A stretch of 64,000 bases of DNA, from NCBI GenBank assembly GCA_963969495.1, contig OZ018324.1, positions 140,674,355-140,738,354 on the forward strand, given 5' to 3'. A program made the translations under genes and the position numbers. The stretch comes from Ceratothoa steindachneri (taxonomy: Eukaryota > Arthropoda > Malacostraca > Isopoda > Cymothoidae). Positions 11,470-24,189 of this stretch are shown here, in pieces. Positions within the stretch are counted from its first letter, which is position 1, and each line of letters starts with the position of its first letter. The notes beneath the pieces are model-generated. The model ran no database searches, was not told where the DNA came from, and saw only the letters and a list, made by a program, of their open reading frames with translations.

Positions 11470-12440
11470 TATCTAAGGAAATTTGCTTATTGTTTCCAAA
11501 GAGACGTATAACGTTACCGAAATTATTGATTGAGGGAGAAAACGATGAAAATTATTTGCCTTTTCGCTATAATTTGACACTGATGATGGTAAATTCCATT
11601 TAATAATGATAAGCGTTTGAATACATATGCCCCAAGTTGTAGTTATTAGAACCTAACAAACAATGAGCATAGCGAGGCCAAATATTTTTACAAATGTCTA
11701 TGACTTATCGATAAATACCTCTTATATAAAGGAACAAGTGGCATTGTTTTTTTCTTCACTTAAAATTCTCAATAATTAGCAAAATGATATTAAGCGTAAT
11801 TTTGCATAATTAATTATTAAAAAATATTGATCACCAAAGGGCTAAATTTTTAAATGAAAAGGATTCAAAGATGCAAAAATTACCAGTCAAATGTAGCAAA
11901 TTTAAGCCTTGGTTGATAAAAAGAGTTTATAAAAACGAGTTTAATGATCTACAGGTTTGCAATATCACGTAAGAGGTTTTCACAGCATAACTAGTCTTTA
12001 AACAGTGCAAATCCACAAATTTAATAGACGCCAGGATAAAGAAAGAAAATCAATTTACCTTTTATCTCAAATATGTGTAGTTCTTATCGATTTTGGTGAT
12101 AGAGTAATAAAACAATTTTCCTTCTTTAGTTTACTCATACTTTCACTTTTAAAATATAAATAATTAATGAATTAACAGGAAACAGCCTAAACTAAATATA
12201 AAGGAATATACAGCATGAGGTATTCAAATATACTTGTAATTAGGACCTTTAGAATGGAATAAGAGCAAGAAAATACGTCGTAGGGGTAGGTGTCAATATC
12301 TTCAATTAAACAAGTATCATTTCCTTTCAGTTCCATCGATTTCAAATTTCCAAAAGACCAGCCTCATGGAATTTCCACGTAAATTAAGTTATAAATTCAA
12401 GGAAAATATGCAAAATACAGAAAATAGGGAATATTGAGAA
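11470..12440. other. A+T-rich sequence, nothing recognised
   Basis: No credible coding frame, tandem array or element end. Confidence 0.5.
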
Positions 12441-12970
12441 TGTGACTTGTATAAACAAGGTCTGGTAACCAAAAGTCGCGTGCTCTTACTTATTCTGATT
12501 TATGACCTTACGCCATTCAAAACTCTCAATAATTACGCAATAAACTTAGGAGGACATTGTAAATTATATCCTTCAAATGAGAATGTAAAAGAACATAAGG
12601 GTTTAAAATTTCGTTTGAATCGACCGAATAGTTATGGTAATGCCAAATGTTTCCCCAGCTAATCTTGAGAGGACCTTTTCAATTATATCACTCAAATGAG
12701 ATTTTAAAAGAACATAAGGATTTCAAGTTTCTTTAGAATATGTCAAATAGATATGCCGTTATTGCCAAAATAAAATAATTCCCGGGATAACCTTGAAAGG
12801 ACTTTGACAATTATGTCTTTCGAAGGAGAATGTACAACAACATAAGGGTTTCTATTTTCCTTAGAATTGCCCAAATAGTTATGTACAATGTAATTAATAA
12901 AATAAAGAACGAAAAACGGGGACCGACCGACATACTGACATCTAGATTCGCCCGTGCTTAAAAAGTGCAG
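12440..12970 (+). repeat. Interspersed repeat family A, copy 1, with internal tandem units
   Basis: Starts near 'aacaaggtctggtaacc' and ends with 'cggggaccgaccgacat'. Inside are three diverged tandem units of about 120-128 bp, beginning near 12547, 12672 and 12798. Each contains '...ttatatc.tt.aaatgagaatgtaaaa.aacataaggg' and a later 'aatagttatg'. Related copies are at 27915-28290 (same strand) and 29095-29360 (opposite strand). The function is unknown. It may be a non-autonomous element or dispersed satellite. Confidence 0.75.
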
Positions 12971-13460
12971 CATAAATAATCTATTTATCCACGTGTTAAA
13001 CGTTTGGGAGTCCTCTTTCCCAACTGGAATTGGCCCGTGAATTCTTGGTTATTAAAGTGCTGGTGGTCTATCACTGCTTTGCTTAACATTTCTTGGCTGT
13101 AGAACAAAAGCCTCACTAGGGAGGGGGCTGTCTTCAAGCATCAGTTTATTTACATGGCAGAAAGTCAAGCAGTAAGAACTATGCTTTGACTTAGTAGGTT
13201 AAGACCAGAGATTATTTCCCAAAAAACAAGTGTTTTCTTTGAAGTTTAATTTCTAATTTAGCAGAACATTATCACAAATTTCACAGCTTTCGATAGGTCC
13301 GATTTCAAACTACTAACTCGAGTGACTATAGAATTCTGAGCTAATCCCACTTTTATAACATTGTTCTAGATATAAATTATGAAAATTTTTTAGAATAAGA
13401 TGAACCCCAAATAATTAAAATATTTTCATTATAAAATGAATGTCTTTTTTCAATCTTAAT

Positions 13461-13606
13461 TTACTTCTTCTCCCCTCACCGTTACTGAATAAGAAGCCTG
13501 CTTAAATTGGAAGCCGTCTACTTTAAAGGCATATTCTTCTGTGATAGTGTCAGTAAACTCTATTTTCTTGTCCTTCAATTCCGCTAAGAGATCACAAGTC
13601 CCGCTG
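13461..13606 (-). CDS. Possible terminal exon or ORF remnant, unknown protein
   Basis: On the minus strand a 48-codon open stretch reads SGTCDLLAELKDKKIEFTDT... to ...SYSVTVRGEEVN and a TAA stop at about 13461. Composition is protein-like with alternating hydrophobic residues that would suit beta strands. An upstream CTAAAACAG could be a splice acceptor. However, diluted reading-frame similarity seems to continue past a stop upstream, so it may instead be a decayed ORF of an element. It could be the last exon of the gene carrying the 15689-15763 exon, but the phases do not join directly (phase 0 donor versus a start needing two bases), so another exon would have to lie between. Family not recognised. 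Confidence 0.3.
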
Positions 13607-13799
13607 TTTTAGAAATCTTTTCAACAATTCATGTCAGAACTTATTTTACCCTCCAGGATTGAATGGCTCAGATCTAAAGCAAAACGCACATGCACCATTA
13701 TAGTATATTTCAATTGGGTTTTCTAGGATTCAATCAGCATGGAGGAATTGGAAGAAGGTTTAATACCATTAAGAAAAAATATCGGAGCAAGAGTAATAG

Positions 13800-14195
13800 A
13801 TAAAGCCTTATTAGGCCAGCAGTGGCCTATGGATAATTATCTAGAGGCCATAGGAAATAAAAATCGAGGTATCTGAAATCAGAATGTCGAGAAACGTATG
13901 CGGGGTGATAATGATTTCTAAATTTTTAAAATAGTGAAAAAGAGGGAGATTAAAGGTATCAAAGCTTTCGAGAAATTACTGAAGAAATTCCACAGATATT
14001 TTAATATTATGGAGACAGATAAACTACGTTGGTAGAAGAAAAATGATGGGTATGTAGGTGCAAAGAATATAGAGGCAGATTATTTCCAAGATTAAAGTGG
14101 AGAGATAGGGTAAAGAATTATCTGCATGAAAGAGGATTAGTTATGAGGCGGTGACCAAAAAGAGAGAAGAAGCGGCTGGCAAGCAACAGTGAACA
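13800..14195 (+). pseudogene. Non-LTR retrotransposon reverse transcriptase C-terminal tail
   Basis: The plus strand contains LIRPAVAYG at 13807-13833, equivalent to the 'TLIRPVVLYG' motif of non-LTR reverse transcriptases. After frameshifts come residues resembling 'IK..RLRW.GHV' (near 14020) and RLKWRDRVKNYLHERGL (near 14090-14145), equivalent to the usual 'GRP..RW.D.V..DL' block. The frames are broken throughout. Clade cannot be assigned. No poly(A) or end is visible. Confidence 0.55.
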
Positions 14196-14559
14196 CAAAC
14201 GAATATGGTATAGACTTGCCTCTCAAACTTTTTGCAAAATATTAAGGATTGTGTCTTGCGGAGAAAGTATGTGTGGAGAGATTTGTAAAGAAAGTTATGA
14301 ACATAGAGTAATACAAAAGGTTAGATGAATATATCTAACTCAGTTCCTGCTGCAGGTAAGGGCGCCAGGAGGGCAAGCTGGGTCTTCCTTGGCCGAATGG
14401 TTACACAGGTCTACAGATGTAATGCTCACAAGGACCTAAGTTACCCTTGCAGATGGCTCAAGGCAATAGGTAATATAAAAAAGTTAAAGGCCAGAAGGAG
14501 GACAAAAGTGGTGACAGGAGTTTTATCATGTTAAATGCCACTAACCCAAACAGATCCAA

Positions 14560-15688
14560 GAGGGAAGATTTAAATGAAATATTCTCTCCAGGATGCTATT
14601 GGTTAACAATGGAATAAAGAGCATGGGAAAATAGCCTACAAAGATAGTTCTAATTTAATAATAATATATTAATTTAACGTTTCATCTCAGATTTCACTTA
14701 AACCCTAATTCTACCCAATTTGTTCTTCATCCTCAAACTTATTTTTTTTTACTACAATCAAAATAGGGCAAAATATCTTTGTTGTTATGGCCCAAATTAT
14801 GATTCACCTATTAAAATATAACCAATTTTAATCACATTAATGTCTTATCTCTGTAAAAATTTTGAAAATTTATCGTTACTTCACAATTTTTACCAAACAA
14901 CTTTGGCTAGATAACAAGTTTCTTAATATAATCATTTGTTTTTATTTCAACTAATTCATTACTAACCTTAGAATGGCACGAAATCGAGTGGGAGTGAAGT
15001 TAACTACTCGCATGAACAAAAGTCATTGACCTCAATTTAAGAATTCCTAAATAAAGGCATAAGGGCAATGGTAATAGATATACATTTCCTTTTTTCCCTG
15101 CGGTAATTTCCTTGACAAACAGTTTAATTAACACCCTGAATTGTAAATGTATTTCAAATTGCGCATACTCGTACAAAGCCTAGAGCTGAAATATGAAATA
15201 AATCTGGCACACAGTTAGACGAAACAAGATAATTTCGTTCATTCAGATGAGTAGGAATCTAGAACGATTTAACCTCTGCTTTCAGTTCTTTACTTGAGGA
15301 AGTTTCAAAATACATCTTAATCTTACGTTTGAGGGAGCCTAAAATTTTAATTGACATGAACATCTTATTTAGGGTAATTTTACAGAAACAAATGTATCAC
15401 TTACTTTTTCCTCCTTACTCATTAATAAGGATAGTGAATACTTCCAAATTATCTAACCAAATATAAGCACTCCCAAGACCGCTTTTAAATTTAGTGATCC
15501 ACTCTTCTGAATTAAAAATACCACCACTCTCAAATTTGACTAAGTAAAGAAATATACTCCTAAAATAAGATCCCTTTAAGGGCAATACCTACTAGAGAAG
15601 ATATTCACTGTCCAAATTGAAGTTCTGGAAATAGGCACTAATTTACTTTCAGAAGTGCTTAGTGTGAGTTGCTGTAATAAATACGTAC
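14560..15688. other. No recognisable gene; possible intron
   Basis: A+T-rich, with no motif-bearing frames. If the exon at 15689-15763 belongs to a minus-strand gene, this is its downstream intron. I searched it by eye for another exon and found only weak candidates, all with stops. Confidence 0.4.
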
Positions 15689-15763
15689 CCTCTCGATGTC
15701 TTCTGCAGAATAACTCAACATTCCTGCCGAGGTTTTCTGCAGCACTTTTTTTATCAACGTAAC
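15689..15763 (-). CDS. Putative 75-bp internal exon of an unidentified host gene
   Basis: On the minus strand a pyrimidine tract (eight T, then CCTTTTCTATAG) is followed by a 75-bp segment and then GAGAGG|GTACGTATT, an excellent donor. The segment is a multiple of three and is open as VTLIKKVLQKTSAGMLSYSA then EDIER, i.e. a phase 0-0 exon of 25 codons. The residues are well mixed and hydrophilic/hydrophobic, unlike the surrounding A+T noise. I do not recognise the protein. A second frame (starting YVDKKSAAENLG) is also open, so the frame is not certain. Flanking exons were not found with comparable support. Confidence 0.45.
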
Positions 15764-17020
15764 CTATAGAAAAGGAAAAAAAATTGCCCTCAACATGATT
15801 GTAACCAGAAAGTTAATTACTATTTTGAACATTTCTCAAAACTTTACATCGATTTTGTAATTTATTAAATATAGAAACAAAAATCTAAAAGAAGGAATCT
15901 TATTTAAAATAGTTCGTATTGTTCGTTCACCTTTACACATGATTAATTTATTTGTCAGCTATTTTGACTAAATATCACATTTAATAGAAAACTTTTATTG
16001 AAGAAAATAGGTTATGTCCAATGGTATGCGGAAAAGAGCATCGGAAAACAAAGGAAACTACCTTATTCTTATCAAATCGTGATAATAACTGAGAAAAATT
16101 TGGTAACTTTAATCAAGGGCAAAGAAGCAGAAAGCGATAAAGGAGCAATGCAAACCTAAACTTTCAAAAGGAGTTGGTTTAAATATAGCACTTAGATTCT
16201 CTAAGCGTGGAGGTTGAGCGATGGCATCTATGATTAAAATTAGGGACTTACTCTGCATATTTCATTAATGGTACTTGCTAGAATTTCAAGCTCTTAAGAC
16301 CGCCATATTAACCAAAATTTCATTAGTATTGACTATATTTAGCATATTGACTTCAGAATAGTTAACACTTCGATCTTAAAACAAACTTAGGAAAAGAAAT
16401 CAAGGGTATACTATCACTATTCTCGTTTTTTCACATAAAAACCATTATAGGTAAAGAAGTGATCATTCTTTGGTTACAAAACGAATTTTTTCTCCTCAAA
16501 TAAATTTGGTGATAACATATATCATACATATCCATTCTAAAAGAAAGACACCTGCCCAATCTACATTCTCCTAGACCCCAAAAGATTTCAGTAACATTAA
16601 TAAATTGAAATTTTTTCAAGAAATGCGAACTCAATGCGCATTGATTTGTTATTATTGACATGAATATTATTCTATTTACTTTTTTAGCATAGCAAAATCT
16701 TTTGAAAACACTCCGCAGACTCTGTTTCTTCGTTTGCATATCGATGGCCTACCTCAGGTTAAGGAGACAAAAAGTATGGTGCAAATAAGCAAAGAATGAG
16801 ATGGATTTTCTTTAAAATCACAAAACAAAACACATCAAAGGACATCCATATCAATTGGATTTCCATTTTGGCCAAATGATAAGCCTAATTAATTCTTATC
16901 TGGTCGCCTGGGATATTATAGTATGCCTGGTTGCGTGGGGTCCTACTGACCCCATTTAAGGTTTTTACGTTCTTATTTATATGTGGAATCAGAGAATTCA
17001 GTTAAAGATGGTCGTGCTTG
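15764..17020. other. No recognisable gene
   Basis: A minus-strand frame of 102 codons (16739-16431) shows no motif. It contains a possible splice-like segment but ends in a stop. Most likely intron. Confidence 0.4.
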
Positions 17021-17029
17021 TAATAAATT

Positions 17030-18520
17030 ACATGGTACAGACTCATATATACCTTGTTGAAGTTGAATTCGCTTTGTTAGATAGATCTCTCCAAAGAGAC
17101 TAATTCCTGACTGGAGAAATTTGGTCTGGTCTTATCAAAGTACGGGCTAACTTCTTTCAACAAATTTATCCTCATTAGCTTTTAAGCATTTCTTTTATTA
17201 CTACGATAAACAACAAATGCATTGATGGCAGATAGTTCAAGAAAATAAAAAAATTTATGTAGCTAAGGGCCATTGTCTTGTTCTTCTCCCTACATTATAG
17301 TTTAAACATATGTGACTGATCACAAGTATCTATACCTCCTTTCGTAGAGTTGTATAGCTTCAGGATTTCTGTCTTCTGTTAAATACCTGTATTTCTAACA
17401 ATTTTACTATCACGATGCATAATTGAGAGTAGTATGACTGACTTCCATCTCTGCGTCACATATGATACTAAGGTTACGTCTTCAGTAATTTCGAACATAC
17501 TGCTGTAGATATTTTATTCCTATTATTGAAGAAATTGCTAGGAAATTTCTCTTATATTTAGGCAAAGTCTCAACCAAGGTAAGCCTGTGATTTGAAAAAA
17601 GTGACGGAGAAACATGTATACAAATGGTCTGTAGTAATATTACGTGCATTTCCTGTTACAAGGGCCACTAGATGCTGGAAAATAGCCTGAGGTTTATTTT
17701 TTTGACAAAGGGACCAGGGGTTTGTGATTCCAGCATGAACTTTACATTTAACAGGTATTATATCCTTGTATCTACCAAGGCAAAAACCCTTATGCTATAT
17801 TTGTTAAGCTTATAGTGAAGATAACATGGAAACCACACTTACCTAGAAATAAAATAAGCTGTTGATCTATGGCTCTATGGTAACATATTCCCTAAGGTTG
17901 TATATTTTCAAAAATCTTCCGATACAATATCAAGGAAACTTCTTATTGCTGCTAGTTTATCACTATCTCTTCTATTTTCTCAATTTATGACATCATCAAA
18001 GCGCAAGCTTTGTAGAGGAATAAGAAAGCGTTTTACTTTCATAGTATTTGGAAATGAACAAACTCATGTACCATCAGTTGTCCATAGATCTTTGTAATTT
18101 TAATGAGCAGCTTGCAACATCCAACACATTATGAGAATTCCAAGAAACGCGAGCATTTCATCTTTACTGACATTGTTATATCAGGTTCTCTTCCGAAACG
18201 ATTCCACAATGTTTGAATATATTTGTTAGTATTTTCTACCACCAAGTATAAAATACGATCATCAAAGAATAATAAGAAAGCATCAATAGGTGAGAGAGCA
18301 TTATTACCTGGTGCTCTTACCCCTGGGAAATGAGTCACTATATTATTGCTCCTAGTTCATATATTTATCCAAGGGATACATTTTTTTATTTTTTGCCGTA
18401 TTTCCTAAAATGTAATCTGCATGCATTGTCTCTTCATTACCAGTGTCTTCTTTAGATGTACTTCCCACTTCTGAGTCCGAAAGGTGATCACTAAATTCTC
18501 TCGTTGCCCTCCCCCTCTAC
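17030..18520 (-). pseudogene. piggyBac-like (DDE_Tnp_1_7) transposase relic
   Basis: Reading the minus strand from 18520 downwards gives: an acidic N-terminal segment; NIVTHFPGVRAPGNNALSPI then DAFLLFFDDRILYLVVENTN, typical of the piggyBac N-terminal domain; 'AIDQQLILFLGKCGF' near 17870 (first catalytic Asp block, usually 'DEQ.VPF.GR'); 'KYSIRVFALVDTR'; 'NITTDHLYT' near 17640 (second catalytic Asp block, usually 'TTDNW.TS'); 'LTLVETLPKYKRN'; and a C-terminal piece 'MALSYINFFIFLN' and 'LARTLIRPD'. Many stops and frameshifts separate the blocks. Family length is about 550-600 residues and most of it is covered. No TTAA-flanked ends were identified. Similar to transposon copies rather than to a domesticated PGBD gene, because the frame is destroyed. 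Confidence 0.75.
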
Positions 18521-18559
18521 TTCAAACCCACCAACTTTAGCTTCACCTTCTTATACGTC

Positions 18560-21525
18560 ATGGTGCCTGCCAAAGAAAATTGTATATTTATATAGATATA
18601 GATATATATTTTTGAATAAATGGGTTTTAGATCCTTATGTGGCAAAAATTCACTATTATATTTATTTTTTTAAATATTGTCAGCATTTTGATAACGGCAA
18701 TTACTCCATAAGGTATGAGAAATTTTATTTAAAAATCTACAAGATTAAGTAAAAATTTTTAAACATAACCTAATTTATAACTAAGTAACTTAATGACTAA
18801 AAGTAAGCATACCTACAAAATTACAAATTAGATAGATAGATATACTCAGTAACGTGAAATAAATTTTAAACTTACTTCCATAAATTGATCTCGTGTCCAT
18901 TTTTATGATGCGTAATTTAGCGCATGGGTTAAGAACCAATACAAATAAAGTTTCACAACTAGGTGTGTAGGGTCAGAGCATACAAGTAAACTCGTACAAC
19001 CGAATTGGCAACATAAATGATGAACACTGAAATATAAACATCGCTGCTAATAAACTTAGCTAATGTGGGCGTGGTCGTTACAGAGTTACCAGATATATTT
19101 AAAAAATACATTTGGGTGGAGTCGGGGCAGAATGACCACACGCGACCAGTTAAGGTTGACGATATTGCTTCATATTAATTATTGCTTAGAGAGAAAATTG
19201 TAAGGGAAAAGGAACAAGCTACATAAAAGTAGATATAAAAATGGCAACATTAAGGAGAAGGATGTATTAAATTGAACTATCTGACTTAACAAATTCTCCC
19301 ATCAATAATAGAATCATGCTTTATGTATTTAAAATAGCAAAATTAAGCTTTGTTCTCTAAGTTCCCTTTCATTTTATCAAGTCTTTATCTACAATTACAT
19401 CACAAGAACCCGATAACTTTGTACTTAATCCACTGTACAATAAGGTTTCTGTCGTAATTTTTAATAGCATTCTCTAAAACATGTAATCTGCCTATCGTCC
19501 ATTGATAGTACATACTGTCATCCATTTGATATATGACAGTTAACTTGTTTCTTAGCAGACATCTATTGTAGCAAGGGAAAATCTACGAATAATTTGGTTC
19601 TATTTATTCTTGTAGCCATGGTCGACCTATTTTAAGGGAATAATTTCAATCTAATTTTTCAAAATCCAACTTGATCTGCAGCCAACGCTTGACATAGCTT
19701 TTATCTTTAATCCAACTTATTTTTCCCTAAAAAGGCCCGACCTTTAGCTTGGATGATTTAAGCTACCAGGCATATTTATGAGTTAGACCCATACATCGTT
19801 TATATACTTGCGTATGAAAATTTTAACTGATTCTCGTAGGATCAATCCCAGAAAGCAAACCTCCACCTATGTTAGATTCAGAATATTTTTACCAGTAATT
19901 TCCGTATTATAGAATACAGATTTTCCAATTTGGTAAAGATTTCAAAGGATTCAGATCTCACATTGTCATTTGTATATTTTCGCATTGTCACCGATAGCCA
20001 CTATTTTTTTACAGTAATGCAAATATCCAGCCTTCTCATATGAACTATTTCATTGGTCAAAATTTTGATGTTCACTTGCAGAGCTGTCGCATATTTCCTA
20101 GTATATAGAAAATTTCTCTTTCGATTAATATTCTAAATGCCAAGAACTTATTTCGTATGATGCGAGCATTAATATAATATACGCAAATTTAGCACGTTCT
20201 TGGAACTATATAATAGTCATTAAAAGTGGGAAGTGGAGAGTCTTTCTATATAGAACGTCTTTAGTTATCTAGAATACCCATCCTCCCAAATCATTTTAGT
20301 TTATTGCAAAGGAAAGACAATCAAGCTCCCAAATACTTTAATAAAAAGCATATTATAGAAGGCTACATAAATTGGAAACAATATTTAGACTAGAAATAGG
20401 ATGAAAAATAGAATCTTTTAAAAATGCTTTAGTAAATTTGTTAAATTATATTCAAATTTACTAAAATTTAAAACAACAGCTGTGGAAGAACCTAAATTAA
20501 AACGGCTATGGCAATAATTTGTTTCGCTAATGCAATTAAAAACTGAGAATTTTTGCTGTACAACCCACCAAAATAACTGTTCAATCATTTTCCCTTTTTG
20601 TAGGTAGGGATAATCATTAATTGATCACGGGCATATATGTAATTATAATGTATAGAGATAGAAAATTGCGAAGATAATATTGCACTGGTATAGTATGTTA
20701 AAGTTTCGAAGAAAGCTCAATAATTTCTTTGATAATCGGAATCTTTGAAATAAATGAGACTGACATAGACAGATAAATTCATTGATAGGTGTGCCGGGGT
20801 GAAGTAGTCGAGAGTTTGCTTGTCTCATGATTCTAACGAATAAAAACTGAAGAATAGAAGAACAAATTTAGATTTTTTGTTCTTGAAGGTCCATTGTCCT
20901 TAATGGGGCATAAAATAGTGAAATTTAGAGAGGAATTTTAGGGGCGTTTATATAAGAAAACGCCACCTGGTATGAACACGATTGACATTACCATTTTCAT
21001 TAACATTACTACTACTTTTATTAGTAGTAAATATCTCAATCGTGATATTTAAACAATCTTTTTAGTTACTGTCTTGAGAATTTATTTATGTATTCGTGTA
21101 TGAAAATATAGAACAATGCAGTTTATGTACTTTCATATATTATGGACAAATTTAAAGTTTATGAATTAGAAGGATGAGAAGTAGTTCTATTAGGTTGAAT
21201 AATTCACGGCATGGTTGATTTCATCTTTGTCTAACGAGTAGCCTGAAAAAATCAGGAATTAATACTGTAATTTAACATATTTAAATTTTTCTTGTTCCTG
21301 CGTTTGAAGTGTTATTTTAAAGTTGTTTTTATATAAATAAAAAGTCTATTCACATCCCAAAACTTTGATTTTTGAAGTAGTTTAGACCAGAACAGTGATA
21401 AAAACTTAAAAATGGTAGCATTTTCATTGGTCTCCCGGGAGGTTTTGCCTAGTTTACATGTTAGTTCTCTCCTTGAGAAGGTTCAGATACCACAGCACAT
21501 TACCACAAAAATTACTGGCCATAAT
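18560..21525. other. A+T-rich sequence, nothing recognised
   Basis: Scattered frames of 60-82 codons show no motifs. I see no tandem array or element ends. Likely intronic or intergenic. Confidence 0.5.
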
Positions 21526-21529
21526 GTAA

Positions 21530-22042
21530 TTTTGGAAACATACTAAAAAAAAAATTCCAATCCAGAAGATGAATCTAAAAAAGAAAATTGTTTCACTTAT
21601 ATTTGTGTTTAAATCAAATTTCCCTGATTATCCGAAGCATCAATGCCTCTTAATCCATCTAAACTTTTAATTTGAAATTACCTCAATATGAATGTGAAAT
21701 TAGAATGCTGTCACTATCCTCTTGTTTCTTTGGTTAAATTATAATGAAGTCTACTAATATGATTGATATCTCTTTCCTTTTTCCATCAATTTAATTAAAA
21801 GAGTCTAATTTATATATTACTTCATTACTCTTAATAACTATCAGTCTAAAATGGGAAATTCCCACACATGGGTCTAATGTCACCAGGAAGACTAACGTTT
21901 AAAAAGATGTCTTATGTGCGCTTGAGATTAATATGTTTTGTCAACTATTTTGGCAAAAATGATAAACAGCGTGTATTAGAATATTGACAATAGGATACTC
22001 TTTATAGGACAGTTTTTATCAAGAGAAAGACACTAATATCCA
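21530..22042 (+). repeat. Interspersed repeat family B, copy 1
   Basis: Direct relative of 24190-24785. Shared blocks include 'ggaaacatact', 'tccagaagatgaatc', 'aatccatctaaacttttaatt', 'tgggtctaatgtc', 'gttttgtcaactattttggc' and 'tataggacagtttttatc'. It is non-coding in all frames and about 500 bp long. Confidence 0.8.
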
Positions 22043-24189
22043 AAGCTTTTGTTCCTTTCATTGGATTTAAAACTACGTCTCATGAAGCAGTTTGCTGAAG
22101 AACTTAACTAAGATACTTCAGCCTTCAAAAGCATACTAATTTTATTCGCAAATCAAAGAGACCTAGATAAAAGCTGGTGTCTTTGGTGGACCACAAATAA
22201 AGAAATTTAGAATGTTCAAATTTGCTTGATAAACATAGGTATAAGGAAAAAGAAGCCTTATAGAGATTTTTCGTAGGGCAACCCTAAATCTACCAATTTT
22301 TTTTAACTAGTTTTGAACTTAGTGAGATTATATGACCAACTATATAGGCTGCTAGATGTCCCTGAAGGTATATATACTTATTACCCATCTGATGACGTTG
22401 ATGAGAATATAGTGGCATAATTCATCCATCGCATAATCGATCACTCAAGATATACTGAAGTTTGAATTTATTTCAGTATATCCTATCGATGTAATTGTTT
22501 TATAAATTGAAGCAATGTTGTAGATCTGCAGAACGCTTCGTAATTAACTTAATTCGAGCAGGTTAATCCAACAGGTTACATTGTTGGATACCTGAGGACA
22601 GGAGTTACCTCTTTTGCTTAGTAAGTGTTCAGAGTACGAACGAGATCATTGACTTCCGGTTGCGCGATGAGTTGTGCTTTTTTGTCAGATTCAAGCTGTG
22701 CTACATAAGGTGTATCTTGAGTTGTTGAATCGTCCGAATTGCTCGTGTCGTCGCTTGGTAGTCCAGAAGGCGGATGTGGCTGAGAAAGCAACCAGGCCGC
22801 CCCCCGTAGCCTAATTCAGAAAACCATTTGGCTACCCAAAGCGTGGTACCAAATTCGGTGATAAATTACCGCTTGGTAATAACATCACTCTCAAAGAGGG
22901 TTACCTCAGCCTATCACCTATAGTTCTATCGAAATATAACGTTTATAGAAAACAGGTATAAAGAAAAATGGACCCCTGCTATGTTGGCTGACTTCTGCTG
23001 TAACCGGAACCGTGACACATCTGACACGTCTTACAAACGAAGATGTAATTACTAAAATCTAGGTTAAAACACTATATAATGCTAACAAAGATGCTAATCC
23101 ATTATATATTCATGAACTAATTACAATGTACATATTTACTCTTACTTTGGGAGCGAAATATATTCATAGTATCGTGAAAATCGGTATAAATTGCATATTT
23201 CTTAAATCGGCAATTTACAAGCGAATCTGAAGTGATGGGAATATTTTATCCAACTCGAATTCAGAAAATTCAACTTTATAAAATAATGCAAAGGAAATCT
23301 AGGTTTTTCTTGACACTGAAATTTCTTGTACAATGGAATTAGAATAATCAATCATTGCTAGAAAATTTGAGTTGTATTTACTCCTATTTCGAGATAAACA
23401 TCTAACCTTCAGTGGGCTTTAATTTGTTTGCTATTTTTTTAAGATATGAAAAATGAAAGATATGTCAGGTCGCATTTTTTTTTAGCAGAATTCAATATAT
23501 CTAATTAATTATCATATAAGAAAATAGATCTCCGAATACAATACCTTTTTTAGAAACTAAGAATAACAATAAGTTAACATCCTCTTAAAAATTTGCGTTT
23601 GATAATCTCAAAATAATGCATTTATTATTAAATCAAATTGTTTTCCTGATTCTTATTAATATACTACATATATTTATAGATATAATATTTATATATATAT
23701 ATATATATATATATCTATCATAAAATTTATTTTGTATCTAGTTATTTGGCCAATTTTTCCCACATTCTGCATATTTTGTGGTAAGGAGTACGAGCCACTT
23801 ATCCTAAGTTTATACAACTTTCAGAAACATCTCGGTTAAAAATTTATCTTCTCAAAGTTACACCAGAAGTTTACTTAAGCTGTAATCTTCCTTTTGCATT
23901 ATATTCCTATATTTAAAATAAATATTTTCCTGTTTATTTTGTTTAAATCTCACGAATTTGATAGCATTTCTTTGATGCGTTCTACGAAGTCATGAGCTAT
24001 TATCACATTTTTTCCGTCAATTTGTAGGCAATATTTTTTCTTTTTAAAAAGTCTTGCTTCTAAGAGAAATATAAAGAATATAAGCATTTTACCATGAAAG
24101 CTGTAACCTGATGATATAATTTTTTCAAATACTATGTACGTATTATAGCGCGAAATAATATTTCCAAAACAACATTAAATCTTGTAGTA
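22043..24189. other. No recognisable gene; modest G+C rise at 22.55-22.87 kb
   Basis: Mostly A+T-rich. The block at 22.55-22.87 kb, with 'accaggccgccccccgtagcc', is richer in G+C but not open on either strand. A short (AT)n tract lies at 23688-23712. Confidence 0.4.
23688..23712. repeat. Short (TA)n microsatellite
   Basis: About 25 bp of AT dinucleotide with neighbouring ATATTTAT variants. Confidence 0.9.

Noticed and set aside
14980..15045. Possible exon with donor CTAAG|GTTAGT
   Set aside because: The only open frame begins after a stop and has no AG acceptor within the open part.
16431..16739. 102-codon minus-strand frame
   Set aside because: Composition typical of A+T noise, no motif, and the splice-like segment inside it runs into a stop.
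20643..20828. Weak resemblance to a Harbinger-type N-terminal segment
   Set aside because: Only one short string (FRLSKKLLSFL) resembles it; no catalytic block nearby.
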